A stretch of 64,000 nucleotides of DNA from Haematococcus lacustris (lineage: Eukaryota > Chlorophyta > Chlorophyceae > Chlamydomonadales > Haematococcaceae): positions 15,578,582-15,642,581 of the forward strand of contig JASKMD010000003.1 of assembly GCA_030144725.1 (NCBI GenBank), given 5' to 3'. A program made the translations under genes and the position numbers. The notes beneath the pieces were generated by a model. The model was not told the DNA's origin and did not search any database. It saw only the letters and a list, made by a program, of their open reading frames with translations. Positions 47,401 to 56,735 of the stretch are shown here, in pieces (within the stretch, counting starts at the first letter, position 1; each line of letters starts with the position of its first letter).

Positions 47401-47778
47401 TGTCTTGCCTGCGTCTGGACCCAGCTAGCAGTGTGGGGAAGATGGGGATGGGGGTGTGGGCAGAGGGGGAAGGCAGGGAGCGGCATAGACAGGAGGCGAA
47501 GGGAGCTGGAGGAAGTTGGGAGGGGGGGTGGCAGGAGGTGGCTGTGGCGCAACATCTCAGCATTAGTGGCAAGATTGATCTGTGTGTCAGCGCTGCCAGC
47601 GTGTGAGTGATGTGTGGTGCACCTGCAGGCTGCTAATGCTCACATGGAGTGCCAGGTGGCGTCTCGCATGGAGGCAGGGGACCACTACCTGGTGTACGCC
47701 ACTGTGCTTGCGGGGACCGTCGTCAATGACGGTGCACCCACGGCAGTGCACCACCGGAAGGTGGCCAACCATTACTGA
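37043..47778 (+). CDS. FLV: Flavodiiron protein (FLV), plastid, 17 exons
   Basis: Exons: 37043-37246, 37831-37986, 38143-38200, 38230-38299, 38515-38691, 39113-39255, 39448-39519, 39887-40086, 40408-40685, 41036-41067, 41402-41516, 41648-41759, 42212-42314, 45926-46138, 46697-46765, 47117-47266 and 47629-47778 (TGA), about 766 residues. Exon 1 resembles a transit peptide. Then come the metallo-beta-lactamase-like domain ([33 protein letters not shown]), the flavodoxin domain ([44 protein letters not shown]) and the flavin-reductase domain ([39 protein letters not shown]). Plastid FLVA/FLVB reduce O2 at photosystem I. The usual HxExDH iron ligands read HLDPKA and the LFSND aspartate is Lys, which favours an FLVA-type subunit; I am not sure which. 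The exon 6 donor is GC (GCAAGT). Exons 3 and 4 are only 29 nt apart and do not join in frame. Confidence 0.92.
37334..37762 (-). mobile_element. Family 2 Fanzor-like fragment in FLV intron 1
   Basis: A minus-strand match to the 3' parts of the elements at 55468 and 62688: about 265 bp of conserved non-coding end (hairpin arms 37362-37374 and 37439-37451), then the last roughly 50 codons ([20 protein letters not shown]). It breaks off at about 37762. Everything 5' of that is missing. It lies in reverse orientation within the first FLV intron. Confidence 0.8.
38400..38472. repeat. (TGCC)n microsatellite in FLV intron
   Basis: About 18 TGCC units just upstream of the acceptor of exon 38515, the third such array placed before an acceptor in this window. 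Confidence 0.95.
38767..39046. repeat. (GCCCA)n array in FLV intron
   Basis: About 55 units of the pentamer CAGCC in the intron 38692-39112, with two CTGCC variants at the 3' end. Confidence 0.95.
42315..45925 (+). repeat. 3.6-kb FLV intron with two GCAGCAGGG minisatellite arrays
   Basis: The intron between exons ending KFKPTAK and starting DVLICEDSG holds two large arrays of GCA, GGGGCA and GCAGCAGGG words (about 42995-43730 and 44070-45303). Each follows a related leader of about 150-190 bp (42845-42994 and 43885-44069). The leader-plus-array unit is therefore duplicated, with a period of about 1.05 kb. Long Ala- and Leu-only frames across it are artefacts of the repeat. Confidence 0.85.
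45304..45400. repeat. Short tandem repeat ACAACATATTGGCATGATGG
   Basis: Three to four degenerate copies of a roughly 21-bp AT-richer unit just after the second array in the same intron. Confidence 0.6.
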
Positions 47779-47812
47779 TACCCAGTGTTGCGTGTTCAAA
47801 AGGAAAGACTGG

Positions 47813-47925
47813 AGTGAGTGCAGTCATCAAGGGTGCGACCGAGGATGCTACAACATGTTTGTAGTAGCTAAGTGAGATTACCCACAGTCAAGCATGTTGT
47901 TCCTTGTTGAATGATTTTTGTTTGA
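47813..47925 (+). ncRNA. Solo family 1 Fanzor 3' end, candidate guide-RNA region
   Basis: About 110 bp matching the non-coding 3' ends of the elements at 49525 and 56508, with no coding sequence attached. The hairpin arms are 47850-47861 (ACAACATGTTTG) and 47889-47900 (CAAGCATGTTGT), 11 pairs plus one G-T. It begins 35 bp after the FLV stop and may lie in the FLV 3' UTR. RNA identity is inferred from conservation and folding only. Confidence 0.5.
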
Positions 47926-48323
47926 CTGGACATGGACCTCACAAGAGACCTTGTTCAACCTTACCTTGTCTAACCTTGACCTTCCATCTTCGCTTGGTGT
48001 GATGTGACAGCCCATGAGGTGACACGGTGAACATTAGCACACGAGGATGATCGCTAACATACTGCCTCTTCAGCCTTGCCTACACTTGAGCTGTAGATGG
48101 GCTGGCCCACCCATACAAAAGGCCAATAACACAACACATAGAGATTATAGTCTTTAGCCTCGTGTTCAGCATGGTTTGCAGCTAGGTGAAATGCAGTTGG
48201 GAGCTAAAAGACCCAACAAGGAAGCTGACATGTTTGAAATACCCATGCCCCAGGCATGTCGCGTGAGATGTTGTCGGCTCGCATGCAGCTCGTCAGATTG
48301 CTAGACCCGAATGGACATCGGCA
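47926..48323. other. FLV-LSM1 intergenic region
   Basis: About 400 bp of AT-richer sequence that should contain the LSM1 promoter. No specific motif recognised. Confidence 0.5.
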
Positions 48324-48776
48324 ATGGATGTAGTTCGCGAGCCTGCCTTACCGGGGGCAGCATTAGCTGAAGAGCTGGACAAACGACTGCTAATACAGCT
48401 GCGGGACGGCCGCAAAGTTCTGGGTGTATTGCGCAGCTTTGATGCTTTTGCCAACTTAGTGGTAGAGAGCTGCGTCGAGCGTATCATCGTTGGAGAACAG
48501 TATGGCGACATCCCACTGGGGACGCAGCTGATACGAGGGGAGAACGTGGTGCTGTTAGGAGAAGTCGACCCCTTGCGTGAGGTCCCGGACAACCTGGTCA
48601 AGGTCTCTGCTGCAGACATCAGACAGGCACTGAGGGCTGAGAGGGAGCTGAACAAATTGAAGGCGACCTTGAGGTTTGTTAACATTGGTTGGTCGTCCCA
48701 GCCCAGCCAGCTTGAACACTACTATGTTACTCATGACTGCAGGTCACGCATGGACTTCCTAGACTTGGACGGCTAA
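48324..48776 (+). CDS. LSM1: LSM1, U6-like Sm protein of the mRNA decapping complex
   Basis: Exons 48324-48673 and 48743-48776, 127 residues, ending SRMDFLDLDG. The Sm fold is clear: LDKRLLIQLRDGRKVLGVLR (Sm1), FANLVVESCVERI, the LSM1-typical YGDIPLGTQLIRGENVVLLGEVD (cut here only by description), and a charged C-terminal helix. LSM1 heads the cytoplasmic LSM1-7 ring that binds deadenylated mRNA and promotes decapping. The 69-nt intron is a multiple of three and has no stop, so unspliced reading stays open. I prefer splicing because AG|GTTTGT and TGCAG flank it and the joined end fits LSM1. Confidence 0.92.
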   Translation: MDVVREPALPGAALAEELDKRLLIQLRDGRKVLGVLRSFDAFANLVVESCVERIIVGEQYGDIPLGTQLIRGENVVLLGEVDPLREVPDNLVKVSAADIRQALRAERELNKLKATLRFVNIGWSSQPSQLEHYYVTHDCRSRMDFLDLDG

Positions 48777-49524
48777 GCAACCGCTACCCTTCCTGCATTT
48801 TGAGCATGTGTGGGCATTGTCAGGCCTGGGGATGAGGCTACAAACCCCTGGATAGTATTTGCGACAGTGTTTAGGACAGGGCTGGTGGGATTGTGTTCCA
48901 GGATGAAGTTGCTACAGGTACCCATGACAAGTGCCTCTGTTGCTGGAGTAGCAAGAAGCTGCTAACCGTCTGCAGTGCAATAACTATTCTTGAAGGAAGC
49001 ATTCCCCCAGTGACCTGGTATGCCTGGTATGGCTGCTTGGCCCTGCATATGCATGGCTTAGGTGCTGTGCTTGGACCTGAGCCTTCCCTCACACCTTCAG
49101 TGTGGCTATATCATGGGTGGATTACCATGGGACTACCTGCACAGTGCCCTTGCCAAAGAATGCAGCAGCATTGCCTATTGGGGCACTCGCAAGCTGCAGC
49201 CTTCCCATTGTGCCTTGCTCATGCGTGCTGCCTGGTGTCGAGCAAATCAATTGGCGCGTTTCTAAAGCCCACCTGCGTCCCTGGCCCCCGTGTGCAACAT
49301 GTGCCTGATCATAGGTAAAAAAGTACTACGCAAAGGCAGAATCAGGTCCTCATTTGGGGTGGTGGTTTGACTATATGGAGTACACCTTCCACACATGGCA
49401 TGGGCGCCTACCACCTACACTGTTGCTTGACGCTTGCGACAGGCCAGTTGGCATGACTGACATGCACTGATGGCGCTGCGATCCAAACACTGAAACACAT
49501 TTCATTTTCAAGTTCGTCCGGCTA
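48777..49524. other. Intergenic with a faint family 2 fragment
   Basis: Mostly unrecognised. At 49370-49445 the string GCGCCTACCACCTACACTGT and its neighbours resemble the conserved 3' end of the family 2 elements (GAGTGCCTACCACCTACATC at 37500, 55620 and 62850), probably an old remnant. Confidence 0.4.
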
Positions 49525-49649
49525 AGTAATGATTGTGTAATGGATCTCATTTCCGCCCCACTCCGGTTGCCGGCACTCCGGTTGGATGGCGACCTGATGC
49601 ACCCCCTAGCACGACCACTCCGCTTGGATGGTGTTGCTAAATCCCTGTG

Positions 49650-51247
49650 ATGCCGCCGAAAAGGAAACGCAAGCGCCCCGTCACCCCCGCACAGGGTGCA
49701 GCCGGTAAGCCACTAAGCCACTAAGCTCAACGAAAGGCTAGGCCCCCCTCACGACGCGACGCAGTGTGCACCACGCGACATTGCGACTCCATGTAATGCA
49801 GGTGCCAGTGGCAGTGGGCAGCAAGAGGATGAGGGGCAGGGACAGGGTGAGCAGGAGGTGATTGCAGAGCGGCGCCAGGTGATCAAGGCCGCCTTTCGTG
49901 CCCTTGTGGAGGTAGCGCAGCCTGACCTCAGCCCAGCTCAAGTCGATGCAGTGGTGGCACAGGTCAACCAGCGCATGACCATGGGCAGCATGCAGTGTTG
50001 CCTGGCAGCGGTCAAGACCATGCTGCTCCAGTCCTTCCTTGGCCAGCCTACTCCCGGCTTCCCAGCAGCAGGTCCAGCCCCATGCCCCCCTCCCCCACCT
50101 GACCCAGCCTGCCCTCCCTACGCTCACCCCCGCCTCCCCACACGCCGCTCACCCCGCAGTGCAGCCCCCCCAGCCCGGCTGCCCCCCCCAGTTCAGCTGG
50201 ACATCGAGGACCCCAACCTGCTGCCACAGATCAAGGCTGCCATGGACCTGCTCACCAACGCAAGTGTGCAGGAACACCTGATGCATGGCCCCCACCACCG
50301 CGGCATCAGGTTGCTGCCCGGTGAGGTGGCCGTGTTTGAGCAGCCCAGCAGTGCCTGGCCAGTTGCCAAGCTCCAGGAACTGGACCAGGTGCACCTGCAA
50401 GGCGACATCAACTCCCTCAATGTCAATGCAACCACAATCATCACAAGCATCACAGAGTACTACCGGCACCCGCAGCGCTTCATCACGTGGTGGGCCAAGG
50501 CAGTCGGGGTGGTAGATCTACCACCCTCTAGAGGGGGGGTTCAGCAAGGAGGCACAGAAGCACTTCCCACAGTCAATGCAGACCTGACAGGCTGGTGATC
50601 GTGGATGAGTTCCGCACCAGCCGTGTCAACTCGTCTGTGCATGCCCGTCAGCCATGTGAGCTGCACCTGCCGCCTGGCCAGCCTAGGCCCGCAGACTGGG
50701 TACCCCCAGCAGGCCAGGTCAACCACCGGCTGTTGCGCCCAGCCTGGAGCCTGCGGCATGCTAAGTGTGTGCGGGGCCTGAAGTGGTGCCATGAGTGGCC
50801 GCCCAACCCCCCTCCCCCTCCCCCTCCCCCTCCCCCAGCCCCCCTTGCCCAGGACCCCCCTGCCCCTGCCCAGGCCCTCCTTGCCCAGGAGCCACCTGCT
50901 CAGCACCACCCTCCCCCTGCCCAGGCCCAGCACCCTCCCGCAGCCCAGGACCAGCCACCTGCCCAGCCCCCACCTGGCCCAGTGCCACGACCCCAGGCCC
51001 CCCCATGGGGCAGGTGGCTGACCGGGACACCAACCCGTGCCTCAACTTCCAGCGCATTGGGGAGAGCAAGCAGCGCCCCCTGGAGTTGTGCAGCTGGAAG
51101 GACCTGGATGCCCTGGCCCCCATTGGCAAGGAGTACCATCAGCGCTACAAGCTGGTCAATGACCGGCTGCCCAAGGTCAGGCAGAGGCTGCACCGGGCTG
51201 CAGAGTACCGGCGGGGCATTGATGGCCGGGCCCGCAACAATGCGTAG
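49650..51247 (+). pseudogene. Fanzor-like nuclease gene, copy A, defective
   Basis: Exon 1 (49650-49704) encodes a nuclear-localisation-like start (MPPKRKRKRP). A 97-bp intron (GTAAGC...GCAG) leads to exon 2 at 49802. The N-terminal half is open to about 50510. After the deletion it resumes at the RuvC-II-like motif VDEFRTSR (about 50603), followed by VRGLKWCHE, a Pro-rich linker and, in another frame, the RuvC-III-like motif ADRDTNPCLNF (about 51015-51050) and the stop at 51245. The missing middle and the frame break before DRD make it inactive as a nuclease. It may still supply a 3' RNA. Confidence 0.75.
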
Positions 51248-51339
51248 GCCCTAGTAGTTTGCACAGGCTGTTAGCCTTTCAAGCATTAAGCTGTTAGTTT
51301 TGATGAGGTGCCCAGTGGTCATGGGGGATTAGCCCCAGA

Positions 51340-51470
51340 ACGTGCCACCGGAGTGGGGTTTGTAGTCATCAAGGGTGCGACCGAGGTTGCTACAACATGT
51401 TTGCAGTAGCTGAGTGAGATTACACACAGTCAAGCATGTTGTTCCTTGTTGAATGAGTAGTGTTTGTCTG
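51340..51470 (+). ncRNA. Family 1 conserved 3' end, candidate guide RNA (copy A)
   Basis: Conserved across three copies. Hairpin arms 51392-51403 and 51431-51442 (12 positions, one G-T pair) enclose TAGCTGAGTGAGATTAC. It starts about 95 bp after the stop codon. In TnpB and Fanzor loci the guide RNA is encoded at the element's 3' end, which is the reason for the call. Confidence 0.4.
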
Positions 51471-51475
51471 GTGGG

Positions 51476-52140
51476 TGAGTATGAGCTGAGGTGTCTATGC
51501 CCCAAGCCTTGTGAGCTGCGCCTGCCACGGGACCAGCCTAGGCCCGCAGACTGGGTGATCCCAGCAGGACAGGTGATCCAGCAGCTGCCATGCCTAGCAT
51601 GGAGCCAGCAGCATGCCAAGTTGGTGGGGGCCATGAGCTGCCAGCCCCTCCTCGCTCTGCCCAGGCTTCATCTCCCCCTGTCCAGAACCCTCCCTCCGCA
51701 CCTGGCCCAGTGTCCCTTCCCACAAGCCCCTTCATGAGCCTGGTGGATGGACCGGGACACCAACCAGTGCCCAAACATTCAGCACACTGGGGAGAGCGTG
51801 CAGCGCCCACCGGCGATGTGCAGCTGGTAGGGGCTTGTAGGCTCTGACTGCCTCTGGCAAGGAATACCAGCAAGGCTACAAGCTGGTTAATGACTGTTAG
51901 ACTGAGGTTTGACAGGGCTGCACAGTGCCAGCAGGACAACGATGGCTATGCCCGCAACTACCCATAGGGTCAAGTAGAGCGGTCAGATTCTACTAAGCTC
52001 AGTAGCTAACCAGGCTGAACTAAACCTCACAACCATCAAGCTCGAAGTGTTGACAGGAAGCGTCCAGGGACAGGAATGTGCCACCAGGGATGGGGTTTAT
52101 AGCTGGCAAGGGTACCCATGGATGAAGAGGATACCGTGGA
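51476..52140 (+). pseudogene. Decayed family 1 Fanzor fragment (A')
   Basis: 51510-51968 parallels the last exon of copy A (CCTTGTGAGCTGCGCCTGCC, GGACCGGGACACCAACCAGT) with many substitutions, deletions in the Pro-rich linker and stops. 52075-52140 resembles the conserved 3' end. It is tandem to copy A in the same orientation, so it is an older insertion or a local duplication. Confidence 0.7.
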
Positions 52141-53652
52141 GGGAGACCCACCCACAGGCCAAACACCCTTGCTGGAGATGCCTTGCTTGGGATGCAGTGT
52201 TGATTTCTGCTAGCTGGAGTGTTCTGATGGAGTGTTCAGCATCGACGGGCCATTCTACGCTTGTGTTGTACGATGCCCTACCCCTCACTGCCTCCTTGTC
52301 CTGGGCTCAGCGGCGACGCGACAATTGCAATTGACAGCGTTTGGTTGCACAGACTCTCATGCTCCTACTCCTTGGCTCATGCCTACTAGATTGCCATCAA
52401 GCTTCCAACCTTACATGAATATGACGCATATTACCTGCATGAGCAGGCAAAGTAACGGCTAGCTGCCTAGTCAAGTGGCTAGCCGCCCTCAGATGGCTTG
52501 CCGCCCATGAATGGCTTGCCGCAACTGCTTTGCCATCTTGATTCATGCCTGATAGCTGACAATGCACCATGGTTGTGTGCTGCATTGAGACAAGTTTATT
52601 CTCCCCACTGAATGTTTTGGATTCCTCCTCCATGTGTCGCTAAATAAATCATCGCAACCCGTGCAGCCATGCAGCCCACACAAACAACAGCATCAGAGGC
52701 TGGGCCCAGCTCCCTCCAGGTCATGCTGGTACACTGCAAGCAGAACTTGTGGATGACTCTGTATGCTAAGGCCTTTCCTAGTCCACCGGCTGCTGGCTGT
52801 CACCCAACTGTTGTGTCACTCATGTGGAGTGAGGGTGCGCCTGCTCAGCATTCATCTTCATTGAGAAGCATGTTTGGGATGCCTTTGCTGACAGGGAAGC
52901 GACGACCAGTTTCTGGGCAAATGAGCGCTCCCTCTTCAAGCGTTACCTGCACAGCCAATGCTGGGGGTGCTTGAGCATGATGAGGTGTAGCAATGTGTGC
53001 TGGCAGGAGCATCCCTAGAACGCAGTCCTCACCTCTAGCAGTGCATGGTGGAACTTTCGAAGGAAGTCATCGTTGTGAAGCATGTCACTGCTCACAGTTT
53101 CTGGTAGCCCTTCTCGGCAGCCCATCTGGAGTCCAATAAAGAGGGTTTGGCTACACTCCTCCTGTCAATTGCTACTATTTCCAGTCATGGGTGCAGTTGC
53201 TACTACTCACACTTTGCGCGCCTTGAAGGAAAGCAGGCCATTGGAGTCTGGGGAACATGTGGCGCAGGAAGTCTGCAGTGAACATGCCATGGGGTGCACT
53301 TCCTGCCTTGAGCAGTTGGTGCCCACGACTGTTAGTTCTTACCTGGGTCATAGTCTGCATCCCGCTCCTCAATCTTTACTGCTTCAATGAGAAAGGGGTA
53401 GTTCTTCTGCACCCCCTTGATGTGGCAGGCTAGCATGTTGTGCGTGAGCAGCTTCATTCACGCCAAGCAGGCTACAGGCAAGTAGCCAGGTCTATGACCC
53501 ACGGAAGCACTGCACCGCCGCCGCTGAAGCCGACACGACGGAGACAGTTTGTGTCGGTTAGCGCCGTTGTAAATTCTTTCCTGCCGTGTGTTGCCCCAGC
53601 CCCTTCCTTTTGCTCTTTCTCTGCAGCGGAGAAGGGGAAACAGGTCTTCGAG
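52141..53652. other. Intergenic, nothing recognised
   Basis: About 1.5 kb with small repeats of GGCTTGCCGCC-like words (52470-52530) and a 101-codon plus frame at 52669-52974 lacking motifs. The last 200 bp should hold the RPL18 promoter and 5' UTR. Confidence 0.5.
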
Positions 53653-54979
53653 ATGGTGTGTGCATGCGAATGCGAGCTGGCCGCGCCGTCAGCACAAATG
53701 TCTCAGCCTGCACCCGCTCGGAACTGGTGGTGACGCGCAGGGTAAGGACCTGAAAGCTGGCGGCCGCAGCAAGAAAGTCCATCGCACTGAGCCAAAGAGC
53801 GAGAATGTGTATCTGAAGCTGCTGGTCAAGGTGGGGATGCTCGTGTTATTGCTTGCTCTTACCTGTTATCTACCCCCCACCCCATGGTTCAGCCCAGCTC
53901 TTGCTTCCTGCTCGCAGCTCTATCAGTTTTTGGTGCGCCGCACAACCAGCAAGTTCAATGCGGTGATCCTTAAGCGTTTGGTACAATCGCGGACAAACCG
54001 CCCACCCATTTCGCTGTCCAAGCTGGCCAAGTTCATGGCCGGCAAGGTGCTTTGAGCGGCATTGCTAACAGCACAGTCAAGCAGCACCCTATTCAGAGGC
54101 ATGGTTTGGTCTGAGGGAGCTGGGGGGGCCTTTTAGCAGTGTGTTTTCTGGCTTCGTTACAGGACGACAAGATCGCAGTGATTGTGGGGACAGTGACAGA
54201 CGATGTCCGCTTGTACGAGTGCCCAAAGCTGCGAGTGGCAGCATTGCGATTCACTGAGACCGCTCGGGCACGTATCGTCAAGGTGACCCGCAGAGTAGCG
54301 ATGCAACTTGTCAAGAGATGACTACACATGAGCAGCAACAGCGGTCGAGCAGCAGTCAAGAGCAGCAGCAAAAAGAAGCAGCAACAGCAAGAGTAGGGGG
54401 GCCATGTATTTCGGTGTATGACCCGCAGGCTGGGGGTGAGGCTATGACATTCGACCAGCTGGCCCTGGCCCGCCCTACGGGCAAGGACTGCACCCTTCTG
54501 CGCGGGCCCAAGAGCCACCGCGAGGCAGTCAAGCACTTTGGTGCTCCAGGTGGGCAAGCTTGGGCGATACTGTAAAGAGCTTACAACGCAGCCTTATAGT
54601 TGCACAGAGGCACCACAGAGGCTTGCGACAAACTGCAGTTACCCTGAGTAGTGCTGGTTGTGTGTGACAGCCAATGGGCTCGTAGCCTCAGGCAACAGCG
54701 TTTTTGAACACAGTGTCCTGCTGACAAGAAGGACAACAGGAATCTACTAGCAGTGATGGCCTGCGTTAAGTGTAGTGTGTTCATGCCCCTGTGAACATTC
54801 TGTCTGCATGTACTGTGACATGTCCACCTCTGATTGTCTGTGTCCTAGTAATGCCAAGGGGTGGGTGTGGTATTGTTGCAGGCGTGCCTGGCTCAGATGC
54901 CAAGCCGTACGTGCGCTCCAAGGGCCGCAAGTTTGAGAAGGCTCGCGGTCGCAGAAAGAGTCGAGGCTACAGAAACTAG
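53653..54979 (+). CDS. RPL18: Ribosomal protein eL18 (RPL18), 6 exons
   Basis: Exons 53653-53655 (ATG only), 53741-53830, 53918-54046, 54163-54282, 54429-54549 and 54882-54979, all phase-consistent, 186 residues, the usual eL18 length. Diagnostic stretches: [84 protein letters not shown] and the basic end [15 protein letters not shown]. It is a structural protein of the cytosolic 60S subunit. The first intron splits the start codon from the rest, a familiar pattern for ribosomal protein genes. All introns are GT-AG. Confidence 0.95.
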
Positions 54980-55467
54980 GCTGCAGCCACAGCTGCCAGC
55001 CAGCTATCAGCCAGCTGTCCCTGTTGTGGAGCTGCTGTGGCGGGTGCTCCTCTTGCAGCGCTGCTGCTGATTGCAGCCAGCCAGCCGTTGTGACAGCAAG
55101 GAATGCTAACTCACAATGTTCTGTCCAGTGCTGCTGAAGGGAGAACCAGCAAATGTGTAACAGCAGTACAGTCTCACAACCTCGTGAGCAGAGCAGCCAA
55201 ACACAGAGGGGGCTGCATGCAACAGGTTGGGGCAGGGTAGTTCAAGCTGGCCTTGTTTGCGCTGCGCACAATGAGTGCTGCGTGCGTGACATGCACGGCC
55301 AGTGCTTCAGGTGCGTAAACACGACCATCCTGTGCTGGAAGGAACATTTCGACGATGGTTTTGGAGGCCTTGCCTCTGACACTAAAGCAGTGTGGATAAC
55401 ACTTGCATCTAAGCCACTCAAACTCTGTTGTCAAGAACACACCAATGTTAAGCTGTCCAATGGTGCT
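54980..55467. other. RPL18 3' region, nothing else recognised
   Basis: About 490 bp with no supported gene. A 135-codon plus frame (55153-55560) has no motif and runs into the mobile element. Confidence 0.5.
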
Positions 55468-55468
55468 T

Positions 55469-55732
55469 GGCAGCCCCCTTGTCTCTCACTAGGGCCTCCA
55501 TTTGAGCCGGACCACCAGGGACCACTAGCGGGAATACCAGGGACCACTAGTGGGCAATAGTCGCCCGACTCAAGTGGTGTTATTGGGCTGTGTGGAGTAC
55601 ACCCAGTGCTCATGGCACATGAGTGCCTACCACCTACATCATTGCCTGACCCGCGAGGGCTATTGTGTAGAGTTGGCGTGAAAAACATGCACTAATGTAA
55701 GCTGATGACAGCTCAACAAAGGGGGGCACACA
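55469..55732 (-). ncRNA. Family 2 conserved 3' end, candidate guide RNA (copy C)
   Basis: About 260 bp of non-coding sequence conserved in three copies. It folds as a long hairpin with arms 55498-55510 (CCATTTGAGCCGG) and 55565-55577 (CCGACTCAAGTGG), 13 positions with G-T pairs. Inside are repeated CCACTAGTGG palindromes. It follows the stop codon directly. RNA identity is inferred. Confidence 0.4.
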
Positions 55733-56409
55733 CTATTGTGCCTCAGCGGGCTGTTGCTGCTGTTGGGCCTCGGGAGGCTTGTCTCGCAGCCGCTTGTAGC
55801 CCAGGCCAGGGTACTCCTTGCCCTTGGCTGGCAGTGCTCCCTGGTCTGGCCAGAAGCACAGCTCCAGCGGCCGCCACCTGCTCTCCCCAATGCGCTGCAT
55901 GTTCAGCGTTGCATTGCAGTCCCTGTCCAGCCACCTGCCTGGCTGTGGAGCTGGCTTGGCTGTGGCAGCCTTGCCCTGGGCCTTGCCTTTGCCCTTGGTG
56001 GGTTCAGCTGCCGGCTCAGCCTTAATGCGCTTGTTGCGCTTGGCTGGCAAGGGAGTGCTGGGCCCTGGCTCTGAGGCTGCTGCCGGTGTGGCCTCCTGGC
56101 TGCTGCGTGGGCCTGTGGGGGCTTGCGGGGGGCCACTACCGGGCACCACATCAGGCCCCTCACTGGCTGGTCACGCTGCTGGCCCCAGGCTGGGCGCACC
56201 AGGCGCTGTTCCACCTGCCCTGCTGGGGGCTTCCAACCTGGACGCCTGGTGGGCTGATCATAGTCCAGCTCCTCCTCACAGAGCTGCTTGCCATTCACTG
56301 CTGAGCTGACCCGGGTGGTGCGGTGCTCATCCACAAGCACCACCCTGAACCGCCGCTGGTCTGCGCCCCCACACCACCTTGCAGCAGGCCCGCAACACAG
56401 CGTCAGCAC
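55733..56409 (-). pseudogene. Fanzor-like nuclease C-terminal part, copy C, frameshifted
   Basis: On the minus strand VLVDEHRTTRVSS (RuvC-II-like) and VRGLMWCP lie in one frame. The basic linker (PAKRNKRIKAEP) and RWLDRDCNATLNMQ (RuvC-III-like) to the stop at 55733 lie in the next. The shift is explained by a lost base in a C run: CCC here (plus strand GGG at 56109-56111) where copy D has CCCC (63343-63346). The 5' half is missing, so this copy is dead as a nuclease. Confidence 0.75.
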
Positions 56410-56507
56410 CCCAGCCTCCCCCGGTGCTCACATGCAGTCACAACGTCATGACGTTACATCCCCAAGGCCGGGATGGGTGTCCAGGGTGGTGCCTTGGCGC
56501 CCTCAAA

Positions 56508-56650
56508 GTGGTCAGACAAACAAAACTCATTCAACAAGGAACAACATGTTTGATTGTGGGTAATCTCACTCAGCTACTACAAACATGTTGTAGCAACCTC
56601 GGTCGCACCCTTGATGACTACAAACCCCACTCCGGTGGCACGTTCTGGGG
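56508..56650 (-). ncRNA. Family 1 conserved 3' end, candidate guide RNA (copy B)
   Basis: The same conserved block as at 51340 and 47813. Here the hairpin arms ACAACATGTTTG and CAAACATGTTGT are perfectly complementary (12 bp). In copy A and the solo copy one position becomes a G-T pair, so pairing is kept. Confidence 0.45.
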
Positions 56651-56735
56651 CTAATCCCCCATGACCACTGGGCACCTCATCAAAACTAACAGCTTAATGC
56701 TTGAAAGGCTAACAGCCTGTGCAAACTACTAGGGC

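Larger units (their letters stand above)
49525..51475 (+). mobile_element. Family 1 Fanzor-like element, copy A (internally deleted)
   Basis: Similar to the reverse complement of 56508-59288 from about 125 bp before the start codon to the end of the conserved 3' hairpin region. Relative to that copy it lacks roughly 0.95 kb, including one exon part, the pentamer-filled intron and the start of the next exon; the break lies at about 50510-50580. No terminal inverted repeats are seen. It sits between LSM1 and RPL18 and disrupts neither. Confidence 0.8.
55468..56430 (-). mobile_element. Family 2 Fanzor-like element, copy C (5'-truncated)
   Basis: Its 3' end starts at CAGCCCCCTTG (about 55469), as in the other two family 2 copies. 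The coding part reaches 56409 and is cut before the RuvC-II region is complete on its 5' side. It lies directly next to the 3' end of family 1 copy B, both on the minus strand. Confidence 0.8.

Noticed and set aside
48674..48742. In-frame read-through of the LSM1 intron
   Set aside because: Open by chance (69 nt, no stop), but flanked by splice sites, and the spliced C-terminus fits LSM1 better.
52669..52974. 101-codon plus frame between the Fanzor remnant and RPL18
   Set aside because: No motif, no splice context, no relation to neighbours.
55733..56409. An intron between WCP and WLDRD in family 2
   Set aside because: No phase-compatible donor and acceptor keep the Cys. Copy D shows the linker open with CCCC, so a one-base loss in copy C explains the shift.
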